From CAYOLL01 sp964404765 [NCBI: uncultured Gemmatimonadota bacterium] (GTDB lineage Bacteria > 4572-55), in contig CAYOLL010000052.1 of the NCBI GenBank assembly GCA_964404765.1, forward strand, positions 1-37,613: 37,613 bases of DNA, written 5' to 3'. Position numbers and translations under genes: made by a program. The notes beneath the pieces are model-generated. The model ran no database searches. It had not been told where the DNA came from and saw only the letters and a list, made by a program, of their open reading frames with translations. This document shows positions 16,948-25,532 of this stretch, one piece after another. Each line of letters begins with the position of its first letter. The stretch's first letter is position 1.

Positions 16948-18681
16948 ATGAACCAAGTGTCCTCCCCCGCAGCTTCTTCACTTTTTGAAACTGAAGCAGA
17001 GACCGTTATAAAATCGCAGCAACTCCTGAGCCAAAACAACCTTTCCGAAGCGGAACTACGGCGGGAATATGCCTATCTGAGTGAGCGGTACAACCAACTT
17101 TTACAAGACGCAGTTAAAAGCAGTTATATAACCGACAATTATCACCGTGAGACCACTGCGGCCAATAATGAAATCCAGCAGCACAAGCAATTGCTGGCGG
17201 AAACTTTTCAACAAATCCGCTACGATGAGGCCAAGCTTCTGGCGCTTTTTGATAACGCTGTGGTCGGCATCTGTATGTTGGATAAAAAAGGCCGGTTTGT
17301 TCATGTTAATTCGACGGGTTTGCACATGTTGGGCGATACGGATCCGGAAATATTTCAATTGACTATCCATGACATCATCCACCCCGAAGATCGGACCGAA
17401 AATCAGATTTTGTTTGAGAAACTCACAAATGCAGAAATCAATCAATATCAAATTGAAAAGCGCTTTACGCAAAAAGATGGCTCCAATTTTTGGGGTATAT
17501 TTTCTGCGTCAGCCATCAGGTCCCCAAACGGTGGTACTGAAGCCATCGCCGGCATTCTGATTGATATTCAATCGCGTAAACAAGCCGAGCTAAATCTGTT
17601 AATGCTAAAAAAAGCGATGGAAACAACCGAAGTTGGCATTACAATAACCGATCCGGAAGGACAAATCGTCTATACAAACCCCGCTGACGCGGCAATGCAC
17701 GGATATAGCGTCGAAGAGCTGCTGGGTCAGCGCGCCAATATATTTACCAAGCCCGACTGGCGCATCGACATTAAACTGAGCCGGGAAAATTTTCAAGACT
17801 TCATTAACTGGAAGCGCGAACGCCTGAATGTTCGTCGCGATGGGACAGATTTCTATGTCCGGCTTGTTTCAAATCCGATTCAAAATGACAGTGGGGAAAA
17901 AGTAGGTGTGGTCACTGTCTGCGAAGATATTACGCAACGCAAGCTTGCTGAAAATGCGCTGCGCGAGTCGGAACAGCAGCTTCGGGAATTAAATGCGACG
18001 AAGGATAAATTTTTTTCAATTATCGCCCACGATTTAAAAAATCCGCTGACAACACTGCTGGGATTTTCCGAGCTCTATTCCGAAAAACATAGTGAGCTTG
18101 ACCCGGAATTAGCGCGGGAAGCCTTTAAAAACATCAATGATTCCTCGACACACTTATACAAGCTGCTGGAAAATTTGTTGGAGTGGGCCCGCGCCCAAAC
18201 CGGGCTTATTGAATACATTCCAACAGAGTTTTCTCTAAATTATGTAGTCGAAGAGTGCTTGCAATTGCTATTTTCCAACGCTCAAGCCAAAAAAATTCGA
18301 CTGGAATCCAAGATTCTGGAAACGACCCACATCTTTGCCGATCGCAATATGGTCACAACCATTATTCGAAACCTGGTCTCGAATGCCATTAAGTTTACAC
18401 CCGTCAAAGGGTACATCCATGTTACGGCGGAGAAACTGGACCGCCATGTCGAAATTGCGGTGCATGATACCGGCGTTGGTCTGACGCCTGATGTTAAAGA
18501 AAATCTGTTCCGATTAGACACCCATCACACAACCACGGGCACACAAAATGAGTCCGGCACAGGCCTTGGGTTAATTTTATGCAAGGAATTTGTCAGTCGG
18601 CATGGCGGGGAAATCTGGGTCGAAAGTGAAGTCAACCGCGGCAGTTCATTTAAATTTACGCTCCCGGCGTCAAAGAATTAG
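16948..18681 (+). CDS. PAS-PAS sensor histidine kinase
   Basis: The protein has 577 residues: a coiled N-terminus (1-90), PAS 1 (about 95-210; LLALFDNAVVGICMLDKKG), PAS 2 (about 220-333; TTEVGITITDPEGQIVYTN, followed by EDITQRKLAE), HisKA with H361 in FSIIAHDLKNPLTTLLGF, and HATPase with LVSNAIKFTP, DTGVGL and GTGLGL. No membrane segment is seen. The first PAS is 33 bp plus 95 residues after the degenerate GGDEF gene, and the two are clearly one transcript. No response regulator adjoins it. The HDLKNP box is the usual variant in Bacteroidota-type kinases. Confidence 0.93.
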   Translation: MNQVSSPAASSLFETEAETVIKSQQLLSQNNLSEAELRREYAYLSERYNQLLQDAVKSSYITDNYHRETTAANNEIQQHKQLLAETFQQIRYDEAKLLALFDNAVVGICMLDKKGRFVHVNSTGLHMLGDTDPEIFQLTIHDIIHPEDRTENQILFEKLTNAEINQYQIEKRFTQKDGSNFWGIFSASAIRSPNGGTEAIAGILIDIQSRKQAELNLLMLKKAMETTEVGITITDPEGQIVYTNPADAAMHGYSVEELLGQRANIFTKPDWRIDIKLSRENFQDFINWKRERLNVRRDGTDFYVRLVSNPIQNDSGEKVGVVTVCEDITQRKLAENALRESEQQLRELNATKDKFFSIIAHDLKNPLTTLLGFSELYSEKHSELDPELAREAFKNINDSSTHLYKLLENLLEWARAQTGLIEYIPTEFSLNYVVEECLQLLFSNAQAKKIRLESKILETTHIFADRNMVTTIIRNLVSNAIKFTPVKGYIHVTAEKLDRHVEIAVHDTGVGLTPDVKENLFRLDTHHTTTGTQNESGTGLGLILCKEFVSRHGGEIWVESEVNRGSSFKFTLPASKN

Positions 18682-18795
18682 GTGAATAGGCTGTAGGCCT
18701 TTAGGGTTTATGGCCTTTTGCATGTTTCACCATCTTTGCGTCATGAGCCCGTTGCATAGCCTTACAGTCTAATAGTCTAACCACCTAAAAGCCTA
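18678..18795. repeat. Inverted pair with exact 8-nt period
   Basis: The right arm, read on the minus strand from 18795, is a run of 8-mers: TTAGGTGG, TTAGACTA, TTAGACTG, TAAGGCTA. The left arm from 18678 (TTAGGTGAATAGGCTGTAGG) is a diverged match in the opposite orientation. The layout is the same as at 15091-15371 but the sequence flavour is different. It fills the gap between the kinase and tsaC genes. Confidence 0.65.
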
Positions 18796-18796
18796 A

Positions 18797-19417
18797 ATGG
18801 ATGGAAAAATGAGAGTTAAAGCAGCGGAAGTTTTGACAAATGCCGGGTTAATGGCGGATGTCGTCAAGTCTTTAAAAGGTGGCGAAGTTATCGCGTATCC
18901 AACCGATACCGTTTATGGACTCGGTTGCGATGCCTATAACGCGCAAGCCATTGATAAACTTTTTCAGCTCAAAAAGCGCCCACGCAAGCAACCGGTCAGC
19001 ATTTTATGCTGCGATCTAATGGACATGCACCGTCAGGCTGTTATCCCCGGCTTTGCGTATGAAATCATCAAAAAGCTTTTACCCGGGCCCTATACCTTTA
19101 TCCTGCCGCTTAAAAATCCGAAGCTGAAGCCATTACTCGGCGATAGTCAAACCGTCGCTATCCGTATGCCAAAGCACGTGCTTTGTCTGGAGATGGCAAA
19201 AAATTTAGGCTCGCCTATCGTTACGACCAGCGTCAACTTTTCCGATGAGCCGCCGATGCAATCCGCTGAACAAATAGAACGTATTTTTTCTCTGCAACTG
19301 GCGTATCTTATTGACGAGGGGCCTTTGGGCGATGAACCCTCCAGTTTAATTGACTTAACCCACGATGTGCCGCGTATTTTACGCGAAGGCAAGGGCGATG
19401 TCGCAATGTTTTTGTAG
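18797..19417 (+). CDS. tsaC: L-threonylcarbamoyladenylate synthase (YrdC/Sua5)
   Basis: The enzyme makes threonylcarbamoyl-AMP from threonine, bicarbonate and ATP for the t6A37 modification of ANN-decoding tRNAs. At 206 residues it is the single-domain YrdC type. It shows GGEVIAYPTDTVYGLGCDA, LKKRPRKQPVSIL, GPYTFILP, VAIRMPKH, and TTSVNFSDEPP, the substrate-binding motifs. Two ATGs, 18797 and 18809, are possible; GGATGG before the second looks like a ribosome site, so the first four residues are uncertain. It is 48 bp upstream of rmlD on the same strand. Confidence 0.92.
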   Translation: MDGKMRVKAAEVLTNAGLMADVVKSLKGGEVIAYPTDTVYGLGCDAYNAQAIDKLFQLKKRPRKQPVSILCCDLMDMHRQAVIPGFAYEIIKKLLPGPYTFILPLKNPKLKPLLGDSQTVAIRMPKHVLCLEMAKNLGSPIVTTSVNFSDEPPMQSAEQIERIFSLQLAYLIDEGPLGDEPSSLIDLTHDVPRILREGKGDVAMFL

Positions 19418-19465
19418 CGGCGTAAATCCATCAAATCCGCGTTCAATCTTTTGAATGGATTGTAA

Positions 19466-20338
19466 ATGATCTGGCTCATTGGCGCACAAGGCATGTTGGG
19501 GCAGCAAATTGCTGCGGAGTTGACCACTGTCGGACTCACGTTCGCGGCTTCTGATCGTGAAGTTGACATCACCAATTTGGCGGCTGTTCAGGAATTTGCC
19601 AAAGCTAAGCCACTCCACTGGATCATTAATTGCGCGGCCTATACCGCCGTTGATAAGGCTGAGGCCGAATCGAAAGCCGCTTATGCCATAAACGATCAGG
19701 CTGTCGCTAATTTGGCCTGCATCGCCCGGCAATTAAATGCGGTACTGATTCACTTTTCCACTGATTTTGTTTTTGACGGCGAGCTGCGCCGACCCTATCG
19801 TGAAGAGGATCCGCCAAACCCACTGTCCATTTACGGCGCGTCCAAATTAGCGGGCGAAAAAAGGATCGTTGAAAATTGGAGCCGCTATTATATTTTTCGA
19901 TTGAGTTGGTTATACGGTGAGCATGGCGCAAATTTTGTCAAAACCGTTATTCGCCTCTGTCGGGAAAAACCGGAATTGCGCATTGTAAACGATCAGATCG
20001 GTTCGCCAACATCCGCCGCCGGTGTTGCCTGCAATATCGTCCGGCTTATTCAGCATGATCCGGCGAGCTATGGCTTATACCATCTATCGGATTTGGGCGC
20101 GATTTCCTGGTTTGATTTTGCGGTACAAATTCAGGAGTTGGCTTTAGCGTATGGGATTTTACCGGAAAAACGACCTATTCACCCCATTTTAACAGCGGAC
20201 TATCCGACACCCGCCCGACGACCGGCTTATTCAGTGCTGGATAAAACCTGCGTCATTAACCGTCTTGGCGCTGTTATAACAGACTGGTCAAAAAATCTGG
20301 AAGCCTTCTTTGATGTGACCCACGGCCCGAAAACCTGA
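19466..20338 (+). CDS. rmlD: dTDP-4-dehydrorhamnose reductase
   Basis: This is the last step of dTDP-L-rhamnose synthesis, an NAD(P)H-dependent SDR enzyme. The 290 residues begin with MIWLIGAQGMLGQQI (GxxGxxG dinucleotide site). DREVDITN, NCAAYTAVDKAE, STDFVFDG, and YGASKLAGE (catalytic Tyr and Lys) follow, with a C-terminal substrate domain (RPAYSVLDKT). The length is typical. The other rml genes here (rmlC, rmlA) lie beyond the haem-binding gene on the opposite strand, so the pathway is split into two transcripts. Confidence 0.93.
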   Translation: MIWLIGAQGMLGQQIAAELTTVGLTFAASDREVDITNLAAVQEFAKAKPLHWIINCAAYTAVDKAEAESKAAYAINDQAVANLACIARQLNAVLIHFSTDFVFDGELRRPYREEDPPNPLSIYGASKLAGEKRIVENWSRYYIFRLSWLYGEHGANFVKTVIRLCREKPELRIVNDQIGSPTSAAGVACNIVRLIQHDPASYGLYHLSDLGAISWFDFAVQIQELALAYGILPEKRPIHPILTADYPTPARRPAYSVLDKTCVINRLGAVITDWSKNLEAFFDVTHGPKT

Positions 20339-20344
20339 TCGGAA

Positions 20345-20827
20345 TTAATTATCCTGATAAGTATCGTCATCCTCAGTATCTGCGCCAGCCTCTTTCTTCT
20401 TCACATGGAACGTATTTTCCAATCCTTTAACCAGAGCAGCCTTGTCCTGATCGGAAAGCCTGGCCTCCGAATGCATTAATGTATATATCAAAGGCGGCAT
20501 TTCGTCTTCTTTCAGTTCATCTGCCGCTTCATCGCCTTTATTTTTTGCCCGTCCCCATTCCGAAACATTAAATTTTGAACGCGCTTCGGTCACATCACTT
20601 TGGATCAGCCAGGAGACCGGGGCGATATTGCTATACCAGGGCCAGACGGTTTGGTTGCTGTGACAATCGCCGCAAGCCTTGACAAATAGATCATGCGTCT
20701 GGGCTGTGCTCCAAAACGGCTCGGCTTTTACCGGCGGGTTGGTATGGTCGCGGCCATAAGGTATGAATTGTAAAATTAAAATAACAAGGGTAAAAGGTCC
20801 GCCCCACATTGAAATTTTCTTAAACAT
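20345..20827 (-). CDS. Haem-binding domain protein
   Basis: This 160-residue protein has one N-terminal membrane helix (GGPFTLVILILQFI) followed by the haem_bd signature: PYGRDHTNPPV, ACGDCHSNQT with a CxxCH haem c site (C52, C55, H56), WPWYSNIAPVSWLIQSDV, and FNVSEW. The end is acidic. Family members are anchored in the inner membrane with the haem on the periplasmic side; their electron partners are mostly unknown. It converges with rmlD, with 6 bp between the stops. Confidence 0.9.
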   Translation of the reverse strand: MFKKISMWGGPFTLVILILQFIPYGRDHTNPPVKAEPFWSTAQTHDLFVKACGDCHSNQTVWPWYSNIAPVSWLIQSDVTEARSKFNVSEWGRAKNKGDEAADELKEDEMPPLIYTLMHSEARLSDQDKAALVKGLENTFHVKKKEAGADTEDDDTYQDN

Positions 20828-20877
20828 AATCAGCCTTCCGTGCTATAATTTCGCAAGATAATGACAAACAATTCACA

Positions 20878-20990
20878 GGTTCATGGGATAAGATGGTGAA
20901 ACCTTGCGAAGGCTTCATTTGAAATCCGCATGTTTTGTGCATTGAAGCCTTCGCAAGGTTGGGTTTCCACAAACTTGTTCCATGAACCAA
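20878..20990. repeat. Palindromic element with GCGAAGGCTTC core and shared flank
   Basis: The outer ends are GGTTCATGG and its complement CCATGAACC. Inside is a perfect 18-bp inverted pair, AACCTTGCGAAGGCTTCA (20903-20920) with its complement (20943-20960). The right flank, TTTCCACAAACTTGTTCCATG, is nearly identical to 233-253, where it surrounds a different core. A second copy of the core occurs at 37556-37613. No coding sequence is seen. Confidence 0.85.
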
Positions 20991-21054
20991 TTCACACGAT
21001 TATAAACCCCGACGTAGCCGACAGCGTTCCGTATTGGATGCGCCCGCTGTAAAA

Positions 21055-21612
21055 TTATCGGTCGGTAAAAAGATCGACTTCCGCGTCTTTTAAGCGCGGA
21101 TGTCGTTGGTCTTTGGCCGATACGATCACCTCACGAAGCGGCCAGGCGATCGCAATATCCGGGTCATTCCAAATAATGCCGCGATCATGGACCGGAGCGT
21201 ATTCGGCGGTGGTCTTGTAAACAACATCGGCAACGGCGGAAAGCGTTAGAAAGCCGTGCGCAAATCCCGCCGGGATATACAGCATCGCGTTATTTTCCGC
21301 CGACAAAACCTCGGCAAACCAGCGGCCAAAGGTCGGCGAGCCACGGCGAATATCCATAATCACATCCAAAATTTCGCCGGCTGCGCAGCGCACCAGCTTG
21401 CCCTGGGCAAATGGCGGCAGTTGATAATGCAGTCCGCGCAGCACGCCTTGAACCGAGCGGGAGTGGTTGTCCTGCACAAATTCATCGGCAATGCCGTTGG
21501 CGACAAAATCGGACTTCTTGTAAGTTTCCATGAAAAAGCCGCGCTCGTCACCAATTTTTTTCGGCTTGACGATCAATGCGCCGGGCAGCGCGGTCGGGTA
21601 AAATTCAAAAGC
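21055..21612 (-). CDS. rmlC: dTDP-4-dehydrorhamnose 3,5-epimerase
   Basis: This enzyme of dTDP-L-rhamnose synthesis has a cupin fold. From the ATG at 21612 the 185 residues show [40 protein letters not shown] (catalytic H63), [18 protein letters not shown], and [14 protein letters not shown]. This ATG overlaps the end of rmlA by 8 bp (ATGGCTTTTGA), a sign of coupling; the upstream extension to 21645 lies wholly in rmlA and is unlikely. The C-terminus ends [12 protein letters not shown], as expected. Confidence 0.95.
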   Translation of the reverse strand, partial: AFEFYPTALPGALIVKPKKIGDERGFFMETYKKSDFVANGIADEFVQDNHSRSVQGVLRGLHYQLPPFAQGKLVRCAAGEILDVIMDIRRGSPTFGRWFAEVLSAENNAMLYIPAGFAHGFLTLSAVADVVYKTTAEYAPVHDRGIIWNDPDIAIAWPLREVIVSAKDQRHPRLKDAEVDLFTDR

Positions 21613-22480
21613 CATGCGTGAGTAATTTTCGCAGATATTGCCCATAAGAATTGGCGGCGCTGAATGCCCCGGCCAGTTTTTCTAATTGCAAAGCGTCGAT
21701 AAAGCCCATCCGGTAAGCGATTTCTTCGATACAGCCAATCTTCAGACCCTGCCGGTCTTCAATTGTTTTGATAAATAGCGTGGCGTCGGTCATAGCCGCG
21801 TAGGTGCCGGTGTCCAACCAGGCAAAGCCGCGTCCCAACTGCATTACCTGCAGATCACCCAGTTGCAGATACGCTCGATTTACATCGGTAATTTCCAGCT
21901 CACCCCGCTCAGATGGCTTGACCTTTTTGGCGATTTCCACAACGCGCCGATCATAAAAATATAAGCCGACGACGGCATAGTTGGATTTGGGCTGCTGCGG
22001 TTTTTCGACAATGGAAATCGCTCGCCCGGTTGGATCAAATTCAACCACGCCGTAGCGCTCCGGGTCGTTGACGTAATAGCCGAAAATGGTTGCGCCATGT
22101 GTTTGTTTGGCGGCTTCCTGCAGCATCTCGGCCAGGCCGTTGCCGTAAAAGATGTTGTCGCCCAAAATCAGCGCCGCCGGCTCGCCGCCCACAAATTCTT
22201 CGCCCAAAATAAAGGCTTCGGCCAGACCGTTGGGCTTGGGTTGAACTTTGTAGTGCAGATTCAGGCCCAGGCTTGCACCGTCACCAAACAGATTCTCAAA
22301 CTTGGGCAGATCGTCCGGCGTTGAGATCAGCAGGATGTCGCGAATGCCGGCCAGCATGAGCGTGGACAGCGGATAGTAGATCATCGGTTTGTCGTAGATG
22401 GGCAGCAGTTGCTTGCACATCACGCGCGTAATCGGAAAAAGCCGGGTACCACTGCCGCCGGCGAGGATGATACCTTTCAT
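21605..22480 (-). CDS. rmlA: Glucose-1-phosphate thymidylyltransferase
   Basis: This enzyme makes dTDP-glucose from glucose-1-phosphate and dTTP. The 291 residues carry [18 protein letters not shown] and [17 protein letters not shown] (nucleotide and catalytic motif), [27 protein letters not shown], and [21 protein letters not shown]. These place it firmly in RmlA. The length is the usual 290 or so. rmlC follows with overlap; the radical SAM gene is 60 bp upstream on the same strand. Confidence 0.96.
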   Translation of the reverse strand: MKGIILAGGSGTRLFPITRVMCKQLLPIYDKPMIYYPLSTLMLAGIRDILLISTPDDLPKFENLFGDGASLGLNLHYKVQPKPNGLAEAFILGEEFVGGEPAALILGDNIFYGNGLAEMLQEAAKQTHGATIFGYYVNDPERYGVVEFDPTGRAISIVEKPQQPKSNYAVVGLYFYDRRVVEIAKKVKPSERGELEITDVNRAYLQLGDLQVMQLGRGFAWLDTGTYAAMTDATLFIKTIEDRQGLKIGCIEEIAYRMGFIDALQLEKLAGAFSAANSYGQYLRKLLTHGF

Positions 22481-22540
22481 AAGCCGTTTCTCAGATTTTG
22501 ATTATGTGATTGATCAATACCTTAGTAATTATTTTCTTGT

Positions 22541-23197
22541 CTAACTTTTCCTGCATGACATCCCTACTGTGTTTACTTTAAGACTGCGTAGTTTTCCCAA
22601 ACCCAATTGCGCCCATTCCGAAAGCGCCGGCTCAATCCCGCTGAAAATCATATTGCCGGCGGGGTCAATAATAATTTCTGCCGGCGGCGTCTGTCGAATA
22701 TCCGCCCGTTGATAACGATTGGACAGAATATGAATTTTCTGGTTGGTTGAACCCAGCAAGCCGCTGCCCAGACGCAATGTTTTGACAAATCGACCGGCAA
22801 CCAATACATCCGTAAAAGATAAAATAGTCGGGCCATAAGGAATGCTATAGATTTCCTCAATGCGATAACCGGAAAAAATCAGCACGGACAATTCGGTTTC
22901 CTGCTTAATACGGCGGGTCAGTTCCCACAAGCCTTCCGGCTGTTGAAAAGGCTCGCCGCCGCTAATGCTGATTCCCTCAATTTGCGCAAGATGGCGCATA
23001 ATTTCGACCATTAAGCCATCGACGCTGATTTGCTGATTAGGTCTTGCCGAGTGTGTTTCCGGATTAAAACAGTCCGGACAACTCAGCGTACAGCCTTGAA
23101 ACCAAACGGCAAATCGTTGGCCCGGTCCATTGGACCGGCTATTCGGAATAATGGCGTGTAAATTTAAATTAATTACGTCCGTGTTAAAATTAGTCAT
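22541..23197 (-). CDS. Radical SAM activase-like protein (NrdG-type)
   Basis: This 218-residue protein opens with INLHAIIPNSRSNGPGQRFAV, then WFQGCTLSCPDCFNPET, a CxxxCxxC site (C36, C40, C43) for the SAM-binding 4Fe-4S cluster. The glycine-rich ISGGEPFQQP motif follows. It resembles the small NrdG/activase branch, but the C-terminal third (KIHILSNRYQ, then EIIIDPAGNMIFSGI) is longer than in NrdG, and no glycyl-radical enzyme is nearby. Its start overlaps the upstream NTF2-like gene by 4 bp (ATGA). The target is therefore unknown. The family assignment is secure; the role is not. Confidence 0.82.
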   Translation of the reverse strand: MTNFNTDVINLNLHAIIPNSRSNGPGQRFAVWFQGCTLSCPDCFNPETHSARPNQQISVDGLMVEIMRHLAQIEGISISGGEPFQQPEGLWELTRRIKQETELSVLIFSGYRIEEIYSIPYGPTILSFTDVLVAGRFVKTLRLGSGLLGSTNQKIHILSNRYQRADIRQTPPAEIIIDPAGNMIFSGIEPALSEWAQLGLGKLRSLKVNTVGMSCRKS

Positions 23198-23694
23198 TTT
23201 TGCTTCTCTAAGACTTGGATGATGACGGCCTTGCTTAACAGCCAGACGCCTTCTTTTTTTTGAAGAATAGCCTCAACTTCATGGGTTTCATCAGTGGCAT
23301 TTCCACCCGTTGTTTTTCCGGTTAACCGACCGGTGACGATGGCCTGAGTTGTTTCGCCTTCAATCTTCAAGCGCAGATCATAAAAGTCAAAGGCGATATC
23401 GGCAAAGGCGGCGCGAGCCATGGCGGCGCGTTCAGCGATTTCCTGCCGCTTATAAGAGCCTTTGAAGGATAATGCCTTGATTTCCAGATAGCAAGGGTCC
23501 GTAAAAAAATTGCCGATGGTTTTGGCCTTTTGCAAAGCAAGCAGCGGCGGTTCATCCGCAGCCTTGTTGATGTTTGTCGCCAGCGCGGCAAACTGTTGGC
23601 GGATAGCGACATCATCATGCTTGGCATAAAAAGCGTAACCCATAAAGCCGGCAACTATGATCACCAGGATCAAAACAACGTATTTGCCTTTCAT
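23194..23694 (-). CDS. Membrane-anchored NTF2/SnoaL-like protein
   Basis: The 166 residues have one N-terminal membrane helix (YVVLILVIIVAGFMGYAFYA) and a periplasmic alpha+beta domain. The latter contains a helical first half and the strands FADIAFDFYDLRLKIEGETTQAIVTGRLTG, then HEVEAILQKKEGVWLLSKAVI. This matches the general NTF2/SnoaL pattern, in which the last strands form the pocket wall. No catalytic residue can be named. It is translationally coupled to the radical SAM gene, which suggests a shared process. Confidence 0.6.
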   Translation of the reverse strand: MKGKYVVLILVIIVAGFMGYAFYAKHDDVAIRQQFAALATNINKAADEPPLLALQKAKTIGNFFTDPCYLEIKALSFKGSYKRQEIAERAAMARAAFADIAFDFYDLRLKIEGETTQAIVTGRLTGKTTGGNATDETHEVEAILQKKEGVWLLSKAVIIQVLEKQK

Positions 23695-23785
23695 TACACC
23701 AACCTTTTTAAAATGACACTTCTATCGTGTTTGTTAGCAAGTTTGAAAAAAGATTCCTGCTGAATGACATCCACGGCCCCGGTCG

Positions 23786-23811
23786 CTTTCCACAAACTTG
23801 TACCAAGAACC
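23786..23811. repeat. Third copy of the ACAAGTTTGTGGAAA flank
   Basis: CTTTCCACAAACTTGTACCAAGAACC repeats, in imperfect form, the right flank seen at 233-257 and 20964-20990. Upstream (about 23763-23785) are GAATGACA and GGTCG, as in the 148-250 element. It appears to be the surviving right half of a palindromic element. Confidence 0.6.
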
Positions 23812-23831
23812 ATCGTGCAGATAAAAACAGC

Positions 23832-24182
23832 TCATGGTTTCTTCGGCCTTTGAAGTTCATCATAGCGCGTAAAGGCCCGATCTCTGACGTTATATAAAAC
23901 CTGTTTCAAGTCGGTCACTTTGGCCGGGCGGCTTTGTACTTCGTCCAAATATTTTTCTACCTCTGCCAGACTATCGGCCGCAGGAAATGGCACAGCGCTT
24001 CCCTTTTTAATTGTTTCCTCAACATGCTGTTCAACCAGGTGATTAAAGTCAAAAAGATCAAACATTTGGTCGAAGAATTGACCCAAAAAATCTTGCACAT
24101 CGCGATACCGACCCTTTTGTATTTCCGCCTCGATATACGAGAGCTGCTCTTCGGGAATATTTAAGGATATCGTTGTTACCAT
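23832..24182 (-). CDS. Ribbon-helix-helix antitoxin-like protein, orphan
   Basis: The first 45 residues (TTISLNIPEEQLSYIEAEIQKGRYRDVQDFLGQFFDQM) have the ParD/CopG shape: a short strand, a helix, a turn with G-R-Y, and a second helix. The remaining 70 residues include EVEKYLDEVQSRPAKVTDLKQVLYNVRDRAFTRYDE. ParD proteins usually pair with a ParE toxin encoded right after them, but the region downstream (23695-23831) holds only repeat remnants. It may therefore be a stand-alone regulator or an antitoxin that lost its toxin. It follows pepT by 81 bp. Confidence 0.6.
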   Translation of the reverse strand: MVTTISLNIPEEQLSYIEAEIQKGRYRDVQDFLGQFFDQMFDLFDFNHLVEQHVEETIKKGSAVPFPAADSLAEVEKYLDEVQSRPAKVTDLKQVLYNVRDRAFTRYDELQRPKKP

Positions 24183-24263
24183 GATACGACCTCCATAAAA
24201 TGTAAAGACTTGTGCTCAAGGCCAATCTTGCACTGTTTATCACGAATTGTCGTGAGAATACCG

Positions 24264-25532
24264 TCAGACGGTTTTGTTGTCTTCCACCCACAAGTGCGAC
24301 AGATGAATAATTACTTCCGCCGCCTTTTGCAGCGCAATCTGGGGAATCCACTCTTTTCGGGAATGAAACATCAGGCCGCCGGCAAAAATGTTCGGGGTCG
24401 GCACGCCCAAAAAGGTGATGCGTGCGCCGTCGGTGCCGCCGCGAACCAGCTCCTTGCGTACGACCAGGTCGGAGACTTGCTCGATGGCTTTTTCACCCAT
24501 TCGCACCACTTCCGGATATTGGTGCAGGATTTCTTTCATGTTTTCATACTGCGTGGTGACTTGCAGGTCAATCTTCAGGCCGGGGTGCCGCGTCTCAAAA
24601 AAGTTAATCAGATTGTGGAATAAAAGAACACGGCGGGCGTTACCTTCTTTGTCAAAATCGCGCAGTAAAACTTCGGCAATCGCCTTTTTCTCATTGCCTT
24701 CCAATTTATAGAGAAAGTGGTAGCCTTCTCGCTCTTCGGTATGCTCCGGCGTATCGTGCTCCGACATGGCGGCAAAAAAGCGGGTCGCAATACCAATGGC
24801 GTTGACCAACCGGTTTTTGCCCATACCGGGATGGACGGGACACCCGCGAAAGGTAAGCGCCACTTTTTGAGCATTAAAATTTTCCGTTTCAAACGAGCCC
24901 AAAATGCCGCCGTCCAACGTGTAACCGTATTTGCCCCATTTGGTTAAATCCACATGGTCGGGGCCTTCGCCAATTTCTTCATCCGGCGTGAAACAGATCC
25001 GAATCTCCGGATGCGGCAGATCTTTGAAGCGATCAAATGCCGCTGCTGCGGCCATAATTTCGGCCACGCCGGCTTTATCATCCGCGCCCAAAAGCGTCTG
25101 CCCGGAGGCGGTAATGATGTTTTCGCCGATAAACTCCAGCAATTCCGGGGAATCGTCCGGGCTGAGCGTCAACTCCGGATCGTCCGCAAAGGTGATGACG
25201 CCGCCGGCGTAGTTTTCATGAACAACGGGTCGAACGCCGTCGCCGGACTCCTGATTTGAGGTATCCATGTGGGCGCAGAAAGTGATGGCCGGGCCTTTTG
25301 CGCCGGGCGTAGCCGGGAGTGTCGCATATACATAGCAATAGGCATCTAATTCAACATTTTGGGCATTCACCGCTTCTAATTCTTCTTTCAACAACCGGCC
25401 CAACAGCCATTGTCCGGCTGACGACGGATGCGTTCCACTATTGGGATCCGTGGTTGTATTAATTTGGACATAGCGCAAAAAACGCGTTGTTGCTTCATGA
25501 CGAAGAAAATCTTTAATTTCCTGACGGAGCAT
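24264..25532 (-). CDS. pepT: Peptidase T (tripeptide aminopeptidase)
   Basis: This M20-family zinc peptidase removes N-terminal residues from tripeptides in the cytoplasm. From the ATG at 25532 (AGGA 6 nt upstream) it has 422 residues, near the usual 410. TRFLRYVQINTTTDP, TFCAHMDTS (metal His and Asp), TLLGADDKAGVAEIM (bridging Asp), ICFTPDEEIGEG (catalytic Glu pair), and KELVRGGTDGARI are the family motifs; HSRKEW supplies the last ligand. All key residues are present. Confidence 0.94.
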   Translation of the reverse strand: MLRQEIKDFLRHEATTRFLRYVQINTTTDPNSGTHPSSAGQWLLGRLLKEELEAVNAQNVELDAYCYVYATLPATPGAKGPAITFCAHMDTSNQESGDGVRPVVHENYAGGVITFADDPELTLSPDDSPELLEFIGENIITASGQTLLGADDKAGVAEIMAAAAAFDRFKDLPHPEIRICFTPDEEIGEGPDHVDLTKWGKYGYTLDGGILGSFETENFNAQKVALTFRGCPVHPGMGKNRLVNAIGIATRFFAAMSEHDTPEHTEEREGYHFLYKLEGNEKKAIAEVLLRDFDKEGNARRVLLFHNLINFFETRHPGLKIDLQVTTQYENMKEILHQYPEVVRMGEKAIEQVSDLVVRKELVRGGTDGARITFLGVPTPNIFAGGLMFHSRKEWIPQIALQKAAEVIIHLSHLWVEDNKTV

